From UBA1858 sp965658595 (GTDB lineage Bacteria > Pseudomonadota > Gammaproteobacteria > UBA4575): a stretch of 13,876 nt of DNA. Location of the stretch: the NCBI GenBank assembly GCA_965658595.1, contig CBFHSW010000088.1, positions 1 to 13,876 of the forward strand, written 5' to 3'. The notes under the pieces were generated by a model. It was not told the origin of the DNA. It made no database searches and saw nothing but the letters and a program-made list of their open reading frames with translations. Positions 13,769-13,876 of the stretch are shown piece by piece. Position numbers and translations under genes: made by a program. The number at the start of each line of letters is the position of its first letter. The stretch's first letter is position 1.

Positions 13769-13845
13769 TGGTGGCTATGGGTGGACTTGAACCACCGACC
13801 CCAGCATTATGAATGCTGTGCTCTAACCAGCTGAGCTACATAGCC
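13769..13845 (-). tRNA. tRNA-Met (CAT), elongator type
   Basis: 77 bases including an encoded CCA. The acceptor stem is GGCTATG with CATAGCC, then A and CCA. The D-arm reads AGCTCAGCTGGTTAGAGC. The anticodon arm has stem CAGCA/TGCTG and loop TTCATAA, so the anticodon is CAT. The T-arm is GGTGG TTCAAGT CCACC. The acceptor starts with a G-C pair and the D-arm lacks initiator features, and the whole closely resembles the E. coli elongator tRNA-Met. A CAT anticodon could also be tRNA-Ile with lysidine, but the arm sequences favour Met. Confidence 0.95.
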
Positions 13846-13876
13846 ATTTCTTAAGATAGGCGTGGAATTTAAACTA

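Overview
The window looks like chromosomal DNA of a moderately AT-rich, probably aquatic gammaproteobacterium. The reasons are a proteorhodopsin of the green-absorbing proton-pump type, a complete retinal pathway beside it, an elongator tRNA-Met very like the enterobacterial one, and strong AGGAGG-type ribosome binding sites. The taxonomic call is an inference from these genes; no ribosomal RNA or other phylogenetic marker is present.

Left part (about 1-3880, all on the minus strand). A three-gene cassette reads leftwards off the window: a PqqD-family peptide-binding protein with an unusual acidic C-terminal tail, an HPr-kinase-like P-loop protein, and a family 2 glycosyltransferase whose 3' end is cut by the window edge. 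To its right lie a zinc-dependent medium-chain alcohol dehydrogenase and a small FMN-binding split-barrel protein.

Centre (about 3934-10295, plus strand). After a long divergent intergenic region with palindromes and a possible structured leader comes the phototrophy locus: proteorhodopsin, a strong intrinsic terminator, then crtE-crtI-crtB-crtY-blh packed with tiny gaps or overlaps. CrtE makes geranylgeranyl diphosphate, CrtB joins two of these to phytoene, CrtI desaturates phytoene to lycopene, CrtY cyclises it to beta-carotene and Blh cleaves that to retinal. Retinal then binds the lysine of the opsin, giving a light-driven proton pump. The terminator after the opsin gene suggests that opsin is made in excess over the pigment enzymes.

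Right part (about 10296-13876). This is a looser accessory-looking stretch. It holds a tiny tail-anchored coiled-coil protein and a Cys-rich lipoprotein (both minus, both of unknown function), a YiiM-type MOSC protein (plus), a sulfotransferase (minus) and an elongator tRNA-Met (minus). The MOSC gene and the sulfotransferase gene each carry a single in-frame TGA in otherwise intact family sequence. This suggests recent decay, sequencing error or, less likely, readthrough; TGA is used as a normal stop by several other genes in the window.

The best candidates for something little described are the PqqD-tail/HPrK-like/glycosyltransferase cassette and the paired TGA interruptions. The phototrophy operon itself is a known type. 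I saw no CRISPR array, insertion sequence or rRNA.
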